Shown here piece after piece: positions 46,879-58,159 of a DNA stretch of 64,000 bases. Each line of letters starts with the position of its first letter. Position 1 is the stretch's first letter. The stretch is from Symsagittifera roscoffensis (taxonomy: Eukaryota; Xenacoelomorpha; Acoela; Convolutidae), in contig NC_087062.1 of the NCBI RefSeq assembly GCF_963678635.1, positions 10,152,670 through 10,216,669 on the forward strand, read 5' to 3'. The position numbers and the translations under genes are program-made. Under the pieces are notes generated by a model. That model did no database searches. It saw only the letters and a program-made list of their open reading frames with translations, and was not told the origin of the DNA.

Positions 46879-47870
46879 AGGAATCGCAGGATACTCTTCG
46901 CAAGACCGGCAAGTGTAGCCAAAATACTCTTCGCTCAGCCCAAATACTTTTCGAAATTGTTTCATTTCTACAATTAAAATCTCATTGAACGCAGAAATCA
47001 ATGAATAAAACAAACAGAAGGTACAAAACGAAATACAATTGACAAACTACAAAACACAACACAAACCATTAGCACTATTACGAATACAAATTTTACGAAA
47101 ACCAAATCACTTCCAATTGTTTACTTTTACAAATTAGAGGACAAATCAATCCCTAAATAAATTTCCTAACCATAAAGAAGATAAAAATGGAGACAATTAA
47201 CTCATAACATAAATCAACAACAAATTGCAAATGATAGATACGAATAGATAATTAGTTACTTAAATCTAAATTAATTAAATCTAAGATTAGATAATTAGGT
47301 GAATCATAACATTAGTTTTTTGTTCTCAAAACTATTACGGTTTCAGCCAACAGCGAGCCGACAAATTGGATACCTCAATCGATCTTTTTCTGACCCTATT
47401 GTGTTTCACTGCTCATCCTCTTTCGCTTCTATCAAGGACCTTCTACCTTCTCCACAAACGGTACCACTCTCATCTGTTTCCAAATCACCCAACTCAACTG
47501 ATAATCAATCAGGTATTCATATTGTGTCGGATGATTCGATAAAAACTGCATTGAATTTAAAAATACTTCAAAAAAGAACGCACACATTTTTATATCGCAC
47601 TACTAATTTTTCTGCACCACCAATCTTCCCTATCATCTTAGACACCTGTTATTACCCTTTCCTGAAATTCTAGTTTTTCCCACAATCACACTACCCCACT
47701 TTAATCACTACTCGCCAACCGCCGTTAAGTCCCATTGCTCCCAGTCCCATTACTGAAGGTCAACTTGAGCACGATTTAGTTTTTCGTATTCAATAACAAC
47801 AACCAGTTCACAATACTAACCAACCAATACCAATAATTCAGTTAATTCTACCGATACCACTATTAGCACC
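46879..47870 (+). repeat. Nested ~985-bp duplication, copy 1b
   Basis: This is the second nested copy. Its accessory frame (47,299-47,673, 124 codons) is the longest of the four. It begins with a run shared with 25.6 kb at the DNA level (GGAT.CCTC.ATCGATC). Confidence 0.85.
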
Positions 47871-48610
47871 GATAATCCACACAGAGCAGAACGCATTATC
47901 TTAAAACCTTACCTCAAAACCTAACCTTAACTTAGCTAAGCTTAGCTAAAATTTAACCTTAAAACAACTAATTTTTCTTTGAAATAATACGATTTCTGAA
48001 CATTTTTTCCTAATTTTGATAGTACCTCTAACCTTAACAGTTTTTGCATGTTTAAAACAAGTATTAGTTGGGTTTTCATTAACCATCATACATCATCATG
48101 CTACTATTCCTTTTGAAGTACAATACCAAGAACAATTGTATTCATAGAAATAAAAGTCAACAATATCAAAATTCAAAATTGCTAATCGTATTTCTAACCC
48201 AAACCCCCATCTTTCAATTCAAAACAAAGACGAATTCCGAATCCCCAAACAACTGATAATCTGAGCACACTTCTAATAAATCTAAAGACAACAACCCGGA
48301 TTTCATATGTAGAAAGCCCTTACACCCATGAAGAACAGCAAATTCCAATTTTCGAAATGATAAATCCTGCACGTCAAAGTGAAACATAAAGCAAACAATA
48401 ATACAAATCGATATAATAGCTACCCTCAATTTCACAAGATTTAGAACGAGTGAGACATCAAAGTCGAAACTAATCGTCAGAATTAACGAATAAGAAACAT
48501 ATCATTCATCAAAGACGTAATAGGATTTTCAAAACACAGACAACCCGTTTCAATATAAGTTCACATTCAGAACCATCAACTTCTCCAGCACCATAGTAGA
48601 AAACTTTTTC

Positions 48611-50310
48611 AGAATTTCCAAACCATCAAATTTTAAACTCCCAAATACACATAACTCTCCAGCAGATATTAACTCTAACCCAACCTCAGCACAATTGAGA
48701 TATAATCGATTCCATCCCCAACACCGTCACAACGTGTTGCAAACTGCGCACGCTATCAAGTTTCTCGCGGTGAACCAAATCCAAGTAATGACCCAACTGA
48801 AACTTTAGACACTACAGACGCGGTGAACCAAATTTCCTATTTTTTGGCGATGAATCAAATCCAAGTAATGATCTACCTCAAAATTTAGACACTACCAACG
48901 CGATATTCACCAAAATTTTCAAGACCGTAACCCACAACGTGTGTCACAAGAAAATTACTGTTAAAATTTGAGATAACGATCAAATTAAAAAATCTGATAA
49001 GTTATCAATCAACCCTATATCGAGAGATATAACCGTAAAATTTTGGCCCTTCCATTATTTTTGACCGATTTAAAACATAAGTAAATCATTTTCTCTTGAC
49101 AATCAATCGCCACTAACAGGACCACAAGACTTTTATTAACGCACTACGATTATGAAAACACCCAACATATTTATGGTATAAATCAAGTCACTCGGAGCAA
49201 ATCAAAGCCACAAGCAAACAGAACAACCAAGGTAAATTCAAACAAACATTCAAAAACCAGATCTACAACACTTCTAGGCAGAGAAGAGAAATCACAGAAA
49301 TTTTTTCAGAAAAGAAAGTACATTGTTCTCAAGTATCAAACTGAAATAGAAAACGGACTCGACTCAGAGCCATACAACCAAAACCTTGTTGAACGTCAAT
49401 TACAATTCAACCCAGACAATTGTTAGCACGAAGTACAACACCCAAGTTTAGTAAAAAAAAACACAAAAACAAAATATGAGACCTTGTAAGTTTTTCAGAT
49501 TCCAAATTATAAACAACAATTAGAAATTAGCCAATGTTGATATAGTTAGACAATTGAAGTTTAATCTATGATCTTTGTGATAAAATCTGGATAACTTACA
49601 TTGTTATTAATAATCTTTCAAATTCATGGGTGTTATACATGCTCTATATGTGATCGAAGACAAAAGAACTTACAAAAGAACACCTACTTTTATGAAAATG
49701 AAGTTCTGTTTGTAGATACCCTTTCACAACTTACATAATATCAGGATACCGCTATCTCATGTGGATCAAAATATAACCACATCAAGTACAATTTAATCTC
49801 TAAGAAGATTAGTATTGTTTTTTTACACCAAACACTAGCTTAATATCATCACCAAAGAATTTTTCATCATAAAGCATTCGCGCATTAGTGAGAAAACCGA
49901 ATATTGAGTTACAATCAAAAAGTATATTATCAAAATTGGTCGTCCAACATAAAAAATGCGCATAATTTTCAAGCAATTTTTACAAAATGGATACAATCCA
50001 ACGACAATCAAAAAATCACGATTTGAAAAAGCTCGATGACAGAGCAGGATTCTGAGAAATCTTTACACAAGATCATTACAGTGGATATTTTAGAGACATC
50101 AAAACTTTCTATATTTTCTAATGGGAAAAAAATCCTCAAGACACCAATCGATGTCTTCTGTTTTTACGCTTAAAAGAAGAAAATTTTCACCTTCTAGGAT
50201 GGCTTTTTAATTTTCTAGAAAAAAGTTGACCATCCAATACGCAAGGTTAGGGACTTTGTTCTCACCTTTTAACGGAGTATTTAACCCATCTGCAACCAAC
50301 ACACAAACTA
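48611..50310 (+). pseudogene. Env-like remnant, copy 2
   Basis: Duplicate of 44,179-45,884 with a few substitutions. The start codon seen in copy 1 (ATG at 44,179) is ATT here. It is equally broken. Confidence 0.4.
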
Positions 50311-50326
50311 ATTGACCAGCAAGTGC

Positions 50327-51310
50327 AGGAATCGCAGGATACTCTTCGCAAGACCAGCAAGTGTAGCCCAAAAACTCTTCGCTCAGCCCAATCACTTTTC
50401 GGAATTATTTCATTTCTACAATTAAAATCTCATTAGACGCAGAAATCAATGAATAAAACAAAAAGTAGGTAAAAAAAGAAATAGAATTGACAAAACATAA
50501 CACACACCAATAGCACTATTACGAATACAAAATTTACGAAATCCAAATCACTTACAATTGTTTACATTTACAAATTACAGGAAAAGTCATTCCCTAAATA
50601 AGTTTCCTAAACATAAAGAAGATAAAATAGGAGACAGTTCACTCATAACATATATCAACAACAAATTGCAAATGATAGATACGAGCAGATAATTGAAAAA
50701 ATCATAACATTAGTTTTCGTTCTCAAAACTATAACGGTTTCATCCAACAGCGAGCCGACAAATTGGATCCCTCAATCGATCTTTTTCTGACCCTATTGTG
50801 TTTCACTGCTCATCCTCTTTCGCTTCTATCAAGGACCTTCCACCTTCTCCACAACCGGTACCACTCTCATCTGTTTCCAAATCATCCAACTCAACTCATA
50901 ATCAATCAGGTATTCATATTGTGTCGGATGATTCGATAAAAACTGCATTGAATTTAGTAATACTTAAAAAAAGAACGCACACAATTTTATATCGCACTAC
51001 TAATTTTTCTGCACCACCAATCTTCCCTATCATCTTAGACACCTGTTATTACCCTTTGCTGAAATTCTAGTTTTTCCCACAATCACACTACCCCACTTTA
51101 ATCACTACTCGCCAACCGCCGTTAGGTCCCATTGCTCCCAGTCTCATTACTGAAGGTCAACTTCAGCACGATTTAGTTTTTCGTATTCAATAACAACAAC
51201 CAGTTCACAATACTAACTAACCAATACCAATAATTCAGTTAATTCTATCGATACCACTATTAGCTACTATTACCGATACCATTATTACCACTGTTACCGA
51301 TATCACTATT
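50327..51310 (+). repeat. Nested ~985-bp duplication, copy 2a
   Basis: Counterpart of 45,896-46,878 in the second 4.43-kb copy. The accessory frame is at 50,798-51,070. Confidence 0.85.
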
Positions 51311-52300
51311 AGGAATCGCAGGATACTCTACGCAAGACCGGCAAGTGTAGCCAAAATACTCTTCGCTCAGCCCAAATACTTTTCGGAATTGTTTCATTTC
51401 TACAATTAAAATCTCATTAGACGCAGAAATCAATGAATAAAACAAACAGAAGGTACAAAACGAAATACAATTGACAAACTACAAAACACAACACAAACCA
51501 TTAGCACTATTACGAATACAAATTTTACGAAAACCAAATCACTTACAATTGTTTACTTTTACAAATTAGAGGACAAGTCATTCCCTAAATAAATTTCCTA
51601 ACCATAAAGAAGATAAAAATGGAGACAATTAACTCATAACATAAATCAACAACAAATTACAAATGATAAATACGAATAGATAATTAGTTACTTAAATCTA
51701 AATTACTTAACTCTAAGATTAGATAATTAGATTAATCATAACATTAGTTTTTTGTTCTCAAAACTATTACGGTTTCAGCCAACAGCGAGCCGACAAATTG
51801 GATACCTCAATCGATCTTTTTCTGACCCTATTGTGTTTCACTGCTCATCCTCTTTCGCTTCTATCAAGGACCTTCTACCTTCTCCACAACCGGTACCACT
51901 CTCATCTGTTTCCAAATCATCCAACTCAACTCATAATCAATCAGGTAATCATATTGTGTCGGATGATTCGATAAAAACTGCATTGAATTTAAAAATACTT
52001 CAAAAAAGAACGCACACAATTGTATATCGCACTACTAATTTTTCTGCACCACCAATCACCCCTATCATCTTATACACCTGTTATTACCCTTTCCTGAAGT
52101 TCTAGTTTGTCCCACAATTACACTACCCCACTTTAATCACTACTCACCGACGCCTTTAAGTCCCATTACTCCCAGTTCCATAACTGAAGATCAACTTGAG
52201 CACGATTTAATTTTTCGTATTCAGTAACAACAACCAGTTCGCAATACTAACTAACCAATAACAATTAATCAGTTAATTATACCGATACCACTATTAGCAC
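51311..52300 (+). repeat. Nested ~985-bp duplication, copy 2b
   Basis: Counterpart of 46,879-47,870. The accessory frame is at 51,752-52,105. All four nested units keep the same order of landmarks. Confidence 0.85.
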
Positions 52301-52328
52301 CGATACTCCACACAGAGCAGAACGCATT

Positions 52329-52553
52329 ATGAAAAAAAGGAAACCAATTAAACGTCCCCGGATAGTTACCAAACTGCACATCTTCAACCATCACGACTTC
52401 AAAGATGCGATAATCCACAACACAATAACTTGCGTGAATTTTTATTTTACTCCATTCCATGCTTCACGCAATATAGCTCGAATAAAAAGGAAACACAACG
52501 ACAGTGCGACCCTAATGTTAAAGAAAAACTCTAATCTACACACACTCCCATAG
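52329..52553 (+). CDS. Hypothetical 74-residue basic peptide
   Basis: An ATG frame starts exactly at the right end of the tandem duplication, with a strongly basic N terminus (MKKRKPIKRPRIVTK) and a His/Phe-containing middle. It is too short to assign. It may be part of the accessory protein of retroelement 2 or chance. Confidence 0.2.
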   Translation: MKKRKPIKRPRIVTKLHIFNHHDFKDAIIHNTITCVNFYFTPFHASRNIARIKRKHNDSATLMLKKNSNLHTLP

Positions 52554-54050
52554 TTTTGCTATTTTAGTTCCACAAGACCCCAAAAAATTCCTACAAAAAA
52601 CCCGCCAACGAAAATTTACACGCCACTATTTTTCATCAACTCACTTGCACAATTCATTTCGACGATTTCATTAATGTCATTGTATCACAAACACTCAATT
52701 TGGCCTTGCACGAAAATATAATCAATTTCCCATCATTTAGTATAATCACTATGTTCACAGGTACGTGGAAGACAATTGAATAACAACTATAGCACGTCCC
52801 TGACAACTTACTAAAAACCTAGAGGCTTGCAAGTCCTATTTTAGCTGCTTTGATAACTTTTAAATAACCTTTATATTTTTAACACTGAGAGAACGAGATG
52901 TTAATTAAGCACATGAACTAAAATGAGAACAAAACTAACACACTTCCACACTTACTATCGTTTTAGTCAAATGTTTTGTTCTTGATTTGTTGCTAGGGAA
53001 CCGGAAAACGATTACTTGCGAGGGCAAACTCAACTTTACCACGAAATAAACTGTCACTCTTAAAATGAACTAATTCGCTGGTTGAGCATATGTGCGTTTT
53101 GTATTATTTACGACTCTCTCCTCACCATGAGAAGGATGAGCAACCAGGTCCAAAATTTGTTCACCTGTTGACCTTGACACCATTTTCGCGGTTCTGTGTT
53201 GCAGCTGAAGGGACCATCAAATTAATGATGCAACTGTGTTTTTTGCAGTATGTTTGAAAAATCCAGAAAAATTTTTACTTGCCATCAGTGCAAATATCGA
53301 AATCTTTCAGATGATTAAAAAATTGGTCTTGAAAAATACCCCAAGAATATACAATCAGATAATTTTTTCGAAAGTAAATACATCGATTCAAATCAAAAGA
53401 AAATTGTTTTCAGTGGTATCTTTCTTTTCTAAATTGCGTTCGATTTTTATGTCACGAATAATGAATTCTGTTGCACATTGCATGAAAAATAGAAAATAAA
53501 AAATTGAATAAAATTTTGGTTGCTGAAAATTTAAAAAAGTTTTAAGACTAGGTTTTATCTGGTGTGTTTATGTTTCTTTTTTACTAACATTTTAGTCGTT
53601 GCTTTTGTTCCCTGCAGCTACTCTCTTTCAAAAAATCGTTTTTTATCCTTTATTGACAATTTTGATGAGTTTGTTTTAATGCACAACATGATATTTAATC
53701 GTAGTGGCACAGTTCTCATTTCAAAGACCAGGACAAGACGTAAAAAACATTAATTTTCAAACAAAATTATCTCAAATTGGGTTCGCTTTAAGAGAAAATT
53801 GATATCAAAGTTAAATATTAGAAATTTAGCACAACTAAAACGGTATACTTTGTTTTGCAAAACAAAGTTTTACCAAAACGTTTTATCCTAAAAACTGATC
53901 ATTTATTTTTTAGTCAATCAAAAATAAAGCTAAAACTGCTGCGTCCATTGCTGACGAAATTGTTTCAATTTGACCTCTTGGGTAGCCCAACAAAGTCTCA
54001 GAAAGGTAAAACGCCCAAAAAATGTTCAGTTAAATTATTTTCGTTTGGTA
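52554..54050. other. AT-rich region, nothing recognised
   Basis: No supported gene. Short frames (for example 53,236-53,499 and 53,562-53,753) have no motif or repeat partner. Confidence 0.45.
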
Positions 54051-54522
54051 GCCAAACAGTTTTTTAAAAACGTGTTGTAAAACATTTTTTGCAAAGCTTT
54101 GGCGAGTTTACCCTTCTTGAACTTTTTGAGTTACACAAAAGGCTCTTTTTGATACAACTTTGTCAGCAATTGATCCGGCAGATTTAACATAATTTTTGAC
54201 TCACTAAAAAAGCGTACAATTATCCGTTCTTAGGGTAAAGTAGAATCTTGGGATTAATTTATCGATATCATAAAAATTCTGCTAAAAGTGTACGCAATTT
54301 TTGTGTTCATCGTTTTTACGCTAAATTAACCCAATTTGAGAGAAAAAAAATCAAATTTCATAAAACATGTCATGCCGAATGTAAATCGGCGCTTAATGTC
54401 AATGCAAAATTTTCTTTCAATTGATCGACAGCTGAAAGTTTTTTAGACCGGTAATTAAGGTTTATAACGCTCCAATTCGGTTTCATCTCCGATTTTTTGA
54501 AACCAACATTTCTATTTTAAGT

Positions 54523-54909
54523 ATGGACCAACGTCAGGATCGAGAGCAGAGAACTAGGCTTGAAGAGGAAGTGGATACTTTGAACAAACTCTTGCGAGAA
54601 AACTTTGATAACGACAAGGAGGTTGCACGCAGGGTGGATATTTTGCAAAGGGAACTGCGGGTTAATGGAATTAATGATTACAAACTGGCGAAGGAAGTAG
54701 AAGAAATTCAAAACACGCTCGAACTGAGGAGACCAAAAACAAAGATCGATAGGACAACTGATGTTCGCCAAGAAAGTAGCTCAGGTAATTTCAATTCGAC
54801 TCAAAAAAAATTCAAGCTATTTTTTGCCTTCTTAATATTGCTTCTTTTAACGAGAAAAGTAAATATAGAATATTCTTTTTCTGAATACGCACTGATTCTA
54901 ACTGCATGA
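54523..54909 (+). CDS. Coiled-coil protein with C-terminal membrane segment, copy 1
   Basis: This complete 128-residue frame has an ATG at 54,523 in good context. Residues about 8-75 are a charged coiled coil. Within it a 21-residue period is visible: LRENFDNDKEVARRVDIL is followed by LRVNGINDYKLAKEVEEI, i.e. three heptads repeated. After a Lys/Arg and Ser-rich linker, residues about 93-107 are hydrophobic (LFFAFLILLLL), followed by a short tail (YALILTA). It is probably a tail-anchored, oligomeric membrane protein. It runs convergently towards the minus-strand polymerase remnant. Relatives are at 57,384 and 35,697. The function is unknown, and the family is not recognised. Confidence 0.6.
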   Translation: MDQRQDREQRTRLEEEVDTLNKLLRENFDNDKEVARRVDILQRELRVNGINDYKLAKEVEEIQNTLELRRPKTKIDRTTDVRQESSSGNFNSTQKKFKLFFAFLILLLLTRKVNIEYSFSEYALILTA

Positions 54910-55094
54910 TTATGAGTTAATGAACCTGCATGACTGTTAGTTTAAGTCAGTAAATTTCATTATTTTAGTATTATAATGATAGTAATGGATTTTTCAATCA
55001 ATTACATTTTGAATTATTTGAGTATCTTGCACTTTTTTTTGTACTTGCATAGGTATTATATTCTTAATAACTATCACTGTAAGAGATTTAGAAC

Positions 55095-55112
55095 TAACCA
55101 ATCATGATCCAT
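55095..55112. promoter_or_regulatory. TAACCAATCATGATCCAT motif
   Basis: The same 18-mer (or with one to two changes) occurs at 29,056, 38,838, 55,095 and 57,955. Here it lies between the convergent ends of the coiled-coil gene and the polymerase remnant. It contains a CCAAT core. Its role is unknown. The two others are in LTRs. Confidence 0.4.
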
Positions 55113-55143
55113 AAGTAAAATAGTAAAAGTGGCTAGGAAAATG

Positions 55144-55346
55144 ACCACTTTTAACCCCCTTTTTTCGGTGTGCCGTTGCACTGACCATTTTTAACCCCCA
55201 AAGGGGTTAAAGCTCCTACTTTTTCGGGCACACATGTTTTGGTTGGTGCATGCTTTCCCTTGACTTTGACAGTTCAAATTTCACTGCGCGCGTTATATTG
55301 TGGATAATTTTGAAACCTTTATCAACACGTGTGATATTGGTAAGTT
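55144..55346. other. About 200-bp segment absent from the right duplicate
   Basis: Comparison with 58,003-58,015 shows a clean presence/absence. The segment carries AACCCCC twice and a short palindrome-like CCCCCAAAGGGGTT. It may be a small insertion in this copy or a deletion in the other. No clear target-site duplication is seen. Confidence 0.5.
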
Positions 55347-55502
55347 TATATTGTTGTTGTTTTGAATACCCCCCAACGGTTGGAGTGGATTATTTTACTT
55401 TTCGGTCAGAAGAACAATTTTGAAAAGCTTCATTTCCAGAATGAAGAGTACTATAAAGCAAATCAATGACATTTGTAATCAGAACGTAGTGAGAATCGTT
55501 CA

Positions 55503-56908
55503 ATAAAAAGCACGTCGATTTAAGCACCGCCGTTCAGGTGGTTTTACTTCTTCCGGCTCGTTTTCTTCTCGAGCCTCAATATCCAAATAGGGGCAATTGT
55601 TCGCTGCTATTTCTGACTCACTTTGCCCCCCTAATTGGTCGAAATCTACCGAATCATGTTCTAACTCTTGATCAGTGCATGTGGGTTGATTGAGCCTTTT
55701 ATCTGGCGGTGTAAAAAGATAACCCTGCGGTTCTAAAGATTCAGCCAAATCCTCCCTTCTGTTATCGGTGGGATTGACGACTACGTCTACGTCGTATTCG
55801 CCCCAGCCATGGTGCGCCCAATTTCTCTTATGAACATATCCTCACGCAAACGTTTATGTCCGAAAGGACTATTAGTTACTCTGTCTGCATGTATATAGCG
55901 CTTATTGCCAAATGCGCTCAGGGAAAATTTGTTCGTTATTATGGTTTGTAAATTGTGATAACAGGAAAATATCCTCAAATTGTTTGAACGGACCACTGAA
56001 CAGTAAGTCAAAGTTTGTTTGTATTGATTATGGGTTAGCTCCCTTTTCGTATATTTTGAGACGCTTTGACGCGTTTTTTTGTAGATTTCTAAACAAAAAG
56101 ACAAACGATTTACTTCAAATTTTCAACAATTTTTTTTCCGTTTTCCTCATAAATACCTCCCCCTCACTACATAATCTCCTGAAAGGTTATTGTTGCCCTT
56201 TTCTAAAATGGTAATTGGAAACTAAGAAAAAAGAGAAACTTCTTGAAAGAAATAATGCTGTACAGTTTGGGCTTTATCCGACGTACTCCTGCATGATCTC
56301 CGCAGCAAACTCAACTTTAAATTTGACGTTAACCCGCAAACTCTCGTTGGTGTAGAGGGTTTGCGTAGCTAGTAGATTTTTAAAATCAAAATGATTTTGC
56401 AGTTCATGGTTTTTCTCGATTTCTTTGTAGCGATCTTTGCTGCGGATTTTATCCAGGAGCGAATCAGTGTCCGAATATAAAAAATTTGCGTCAGAATTGT
56501 CCTTAACTATGTTGTAATGGAACTGGATCATGTAAAAATTTGCCAAATCTAGTATCATTGCACCGACAATTGTGGGCTCATCCCATTTAATGTTCACAGG
56601 TTTTGAGGTTACAGATACCAACTGTTCGCCAATTATTTTTAGACTGCTAAATCTTTTTTCCTGGATAAATTTTGCAATTCTTCGGCTTTGCGACAATATC
56701 TACAACTAGTCGATTCCATTTTGATTCGCAGAATTTTCCAAATGTACTATTTTTAATTAGCTTGGAGAAATCTTGTTCGAACTTGGTAGTACCTGTTTTT
56801 CAGAGCTCAGTGTTTAACTGAACATATGATGCAGAAATTTTTCTTGTCTAAACTGCAGAAATCGATTTAATTTTTCAATTTTCAAACCAAGTTTGAGATA
56901 GAGCTGAC
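55503..56908 (-). pseudogene. Family B DNA polymerase, C-terminal half
   Basis: On the minus strand, reading from 56,908 downwards, the segment has motif B (FSKLIKNSTFGK), then KPVNIKWDEPTIVGA and motif C (YSDTDS at about 56,460), then the C-terminal thumb-like region (VVRSNNLRIFS, then IRKF-like patterns) and an acidic tail ending at 55,503. These are hallmarks of protein-primed type, viral/Maverick(Polinton) family B polymerases, which copy linear DNA genomes. Frame changes occur near 56,697, 56,270 and 55,790. This half belongs to the N-terminal part now located beyond 58,160, from which it is separated by the tandem duplication. Confidence 0.7.
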
Positions 56909-57383
56909 GTTGCCAAACAGTTTTTTAAAAACGTGTTGTAAAACATGTTTTGCAAAACTTTGGCAAGTATACCCTTCTTGAACTTTTTGAGTTACACAAA
57001 AGGCTCTTTTTGATACAACTTTGTCAGCAATTGAACCGGCAGATTTAACATAATTTTTGATTCACTGAAAAAACGTAAAATTATCCGTTCTTAGGTTAAA
57101 ATAGAATCTTGGGATTAAATTATCGATATCACAAAAATTCTGCTGAAAGTGTACGCAATTTTTGTGTTCATCGTTTTTACGCTAAGATCAACCCATTTTG
57201 AGAAAAAAAATCAAATTTCATGTAACATGTCATGCATAAATTTAAATCGGCGCTTAATGTCAATGCAAAATTTTGTTGCAATTGATCGATAGCTGAAAGT
57301 TTTCTAGACCGGGAATTAAGGTTTATAACGCTCCAACTCGGTTTCTTCTCCGACTTTTTGAAACCAACATTTCTATTTTAAGT

Positions 57384-57770
57384 GTGGACCAACGTCGGGA
57401 CCAAGAGCAGAGAACTAGGCTTGAAGAGGAAGTGGATACTTTGAACAAACTCTTGCGAGAAAACTTTGATAACGACAAGGAGGTTGCACGCAGGGTGGAT
57501 ATTTTGCAAAAGGAACTGCGGGATAATGAGATTAATGATTACAAACTGGCGAAGAAAGTAGAAGAAATTCAAAACACGCTCAAACTGAGGAGACCAAATA
57601 CAAAGATCGATAGCACAACTGATGTTCGCCAAGAAACTAACTCAGATAGTTTCAATTCGACTCAGAAAATTTTCCAGCTATTTTGTGCCCTCTTAACATT
57701 TTTTCTTTTAACAAAAAGAATTAATATAGAAAATTTTTTTTCTAAATACGCACTGATTCTAACTGCATGA
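57384..57770 (+). CDS. Coiled-coil protein with C-terminal membrane segment, copy 2
   Basis: This is the duplicate of the gene at 54,523, open over the same 128 codons with about twenty substitutions and no frameshift or stop. The ATG has become GTG, so unless another start is used it may not be translated. Conserved features are the ELRDNEINDYKL block, the coiled coil and the hydrophobic segment (LFCALLTFFLL). The retained open frame despite start loss may reflect youth rather than selection. Confidence 0.45.
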   Translation: MDQRRDQEQRTRLEEEVDTLNKLLRENFDNDKEVARRVDILQKELRDNEINDYKLAKKVEEIQNTLKLRRPNTKIDSTTDVRQETNSDSFNSTQKIFQLFCALLTFFLLTKRINIENFFSKYALILTA

Positions 57771-57954
57771 TTGCGAGTTAATGAACCTGCATGACTATTA
57801 GTTTAAGTCAGTAAGTTTCATTATTTTAGTATTATACTGATAGTAATGGATTTTTCAATCAATTACATTTTGAATTATTTGAGTATCTTGCACTTTTTTT
57901 GTGCTTGCATAGTTATTATATTCTTAATAACTATCACTGTAAGAGAGTTAGAAC

Positions 57955-57972
57955 TAACCAATCATGATCCAT
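57955..57972. promoter_or_regulatory. TAACCAATCATGATCCAT motif
   Basis: Identical to the copy at 55,095, carried along in the duplication. Confidence 0.4.
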
Positions 57973-58159
57973 AAGTAAAATAGTAAAAATGGCTAGGAAA
58001 ATGAGTTTATTTTGTTGTTGTTTTGAATACCCCCAACGGTTGGAGTGGATTATTTTACTTTTCGGTCAGAAGAACAATTTTGAAAAGCTTCATTTCCAGA
58101 ATGAAGAGTACTATAAAGCAAATCAATGACATTTGTAATCAGAACGTAGTCAGAATTGT

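Larger units (their letters stand above)
43476..47907 (+). repeat. Tandem 4.43-kb duplication, copy 1
   Basis: The copy begins CTTACCTCAAAACCTAACC (43,476 and 47,908). Landmarks recur at a constant offset of 4,432-4,434 bases. The copies look nearly identical, so the duplication is recent compared with the decay of the sequence it contains. Confidence 0.9.
38838..52339 (+). mobile_element. LTR retroelement 2, decayed relative of element 1
   Basis: In order: LTR R-U5, primer-binding site, leader, gag remnant, integrase core and C-terminal remnants, env-like remnants, accessory start region. Protease, reverse transcriptase and RNase H are missing between gag and integrase, so a large internal deletion has occurred. 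The env-like part is expanded by tandem and nested duplications. No 3' LTR is recognised at the right end. Confidence 0.55.
47908..52339 (+). repeat. Tandem 4.43-kb duplication, copy 2
   Basis: This is the second copy. It ends with GAACGCATTAT at 52,330, where copy 1 instead runs into copy 2. It contains a second pair of nested units (50,327 and 51,311). Confidence 0.9.
54051..56911. repeat. Tandem duplication, left copy (about 2.86 kb)
   Basis: Both copies start GCCAAACAGTTTTTTAAAAA (54,051 and 56,912). The left copy holds the coiled-coil gene and the C-terminal half of the polymerase pseudogene. It also has about 200 bp (55,144-55,346) that the right copy lacks. Confidence 0.85.

Noticed and set aside
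43470-51445. Minus-strand 60-78-codon frames that recur in the 43-51 kb duplications
   Set aside because: Their recurrence is explained by DNA duplication, and they are antisense to env-like remnants.
53236-54067. Plus-strand frames of 63-87 codons
   Set aside because: Start and stop by chance in AT-rich DNA; no partner in the neighbouring duplication and no motif.
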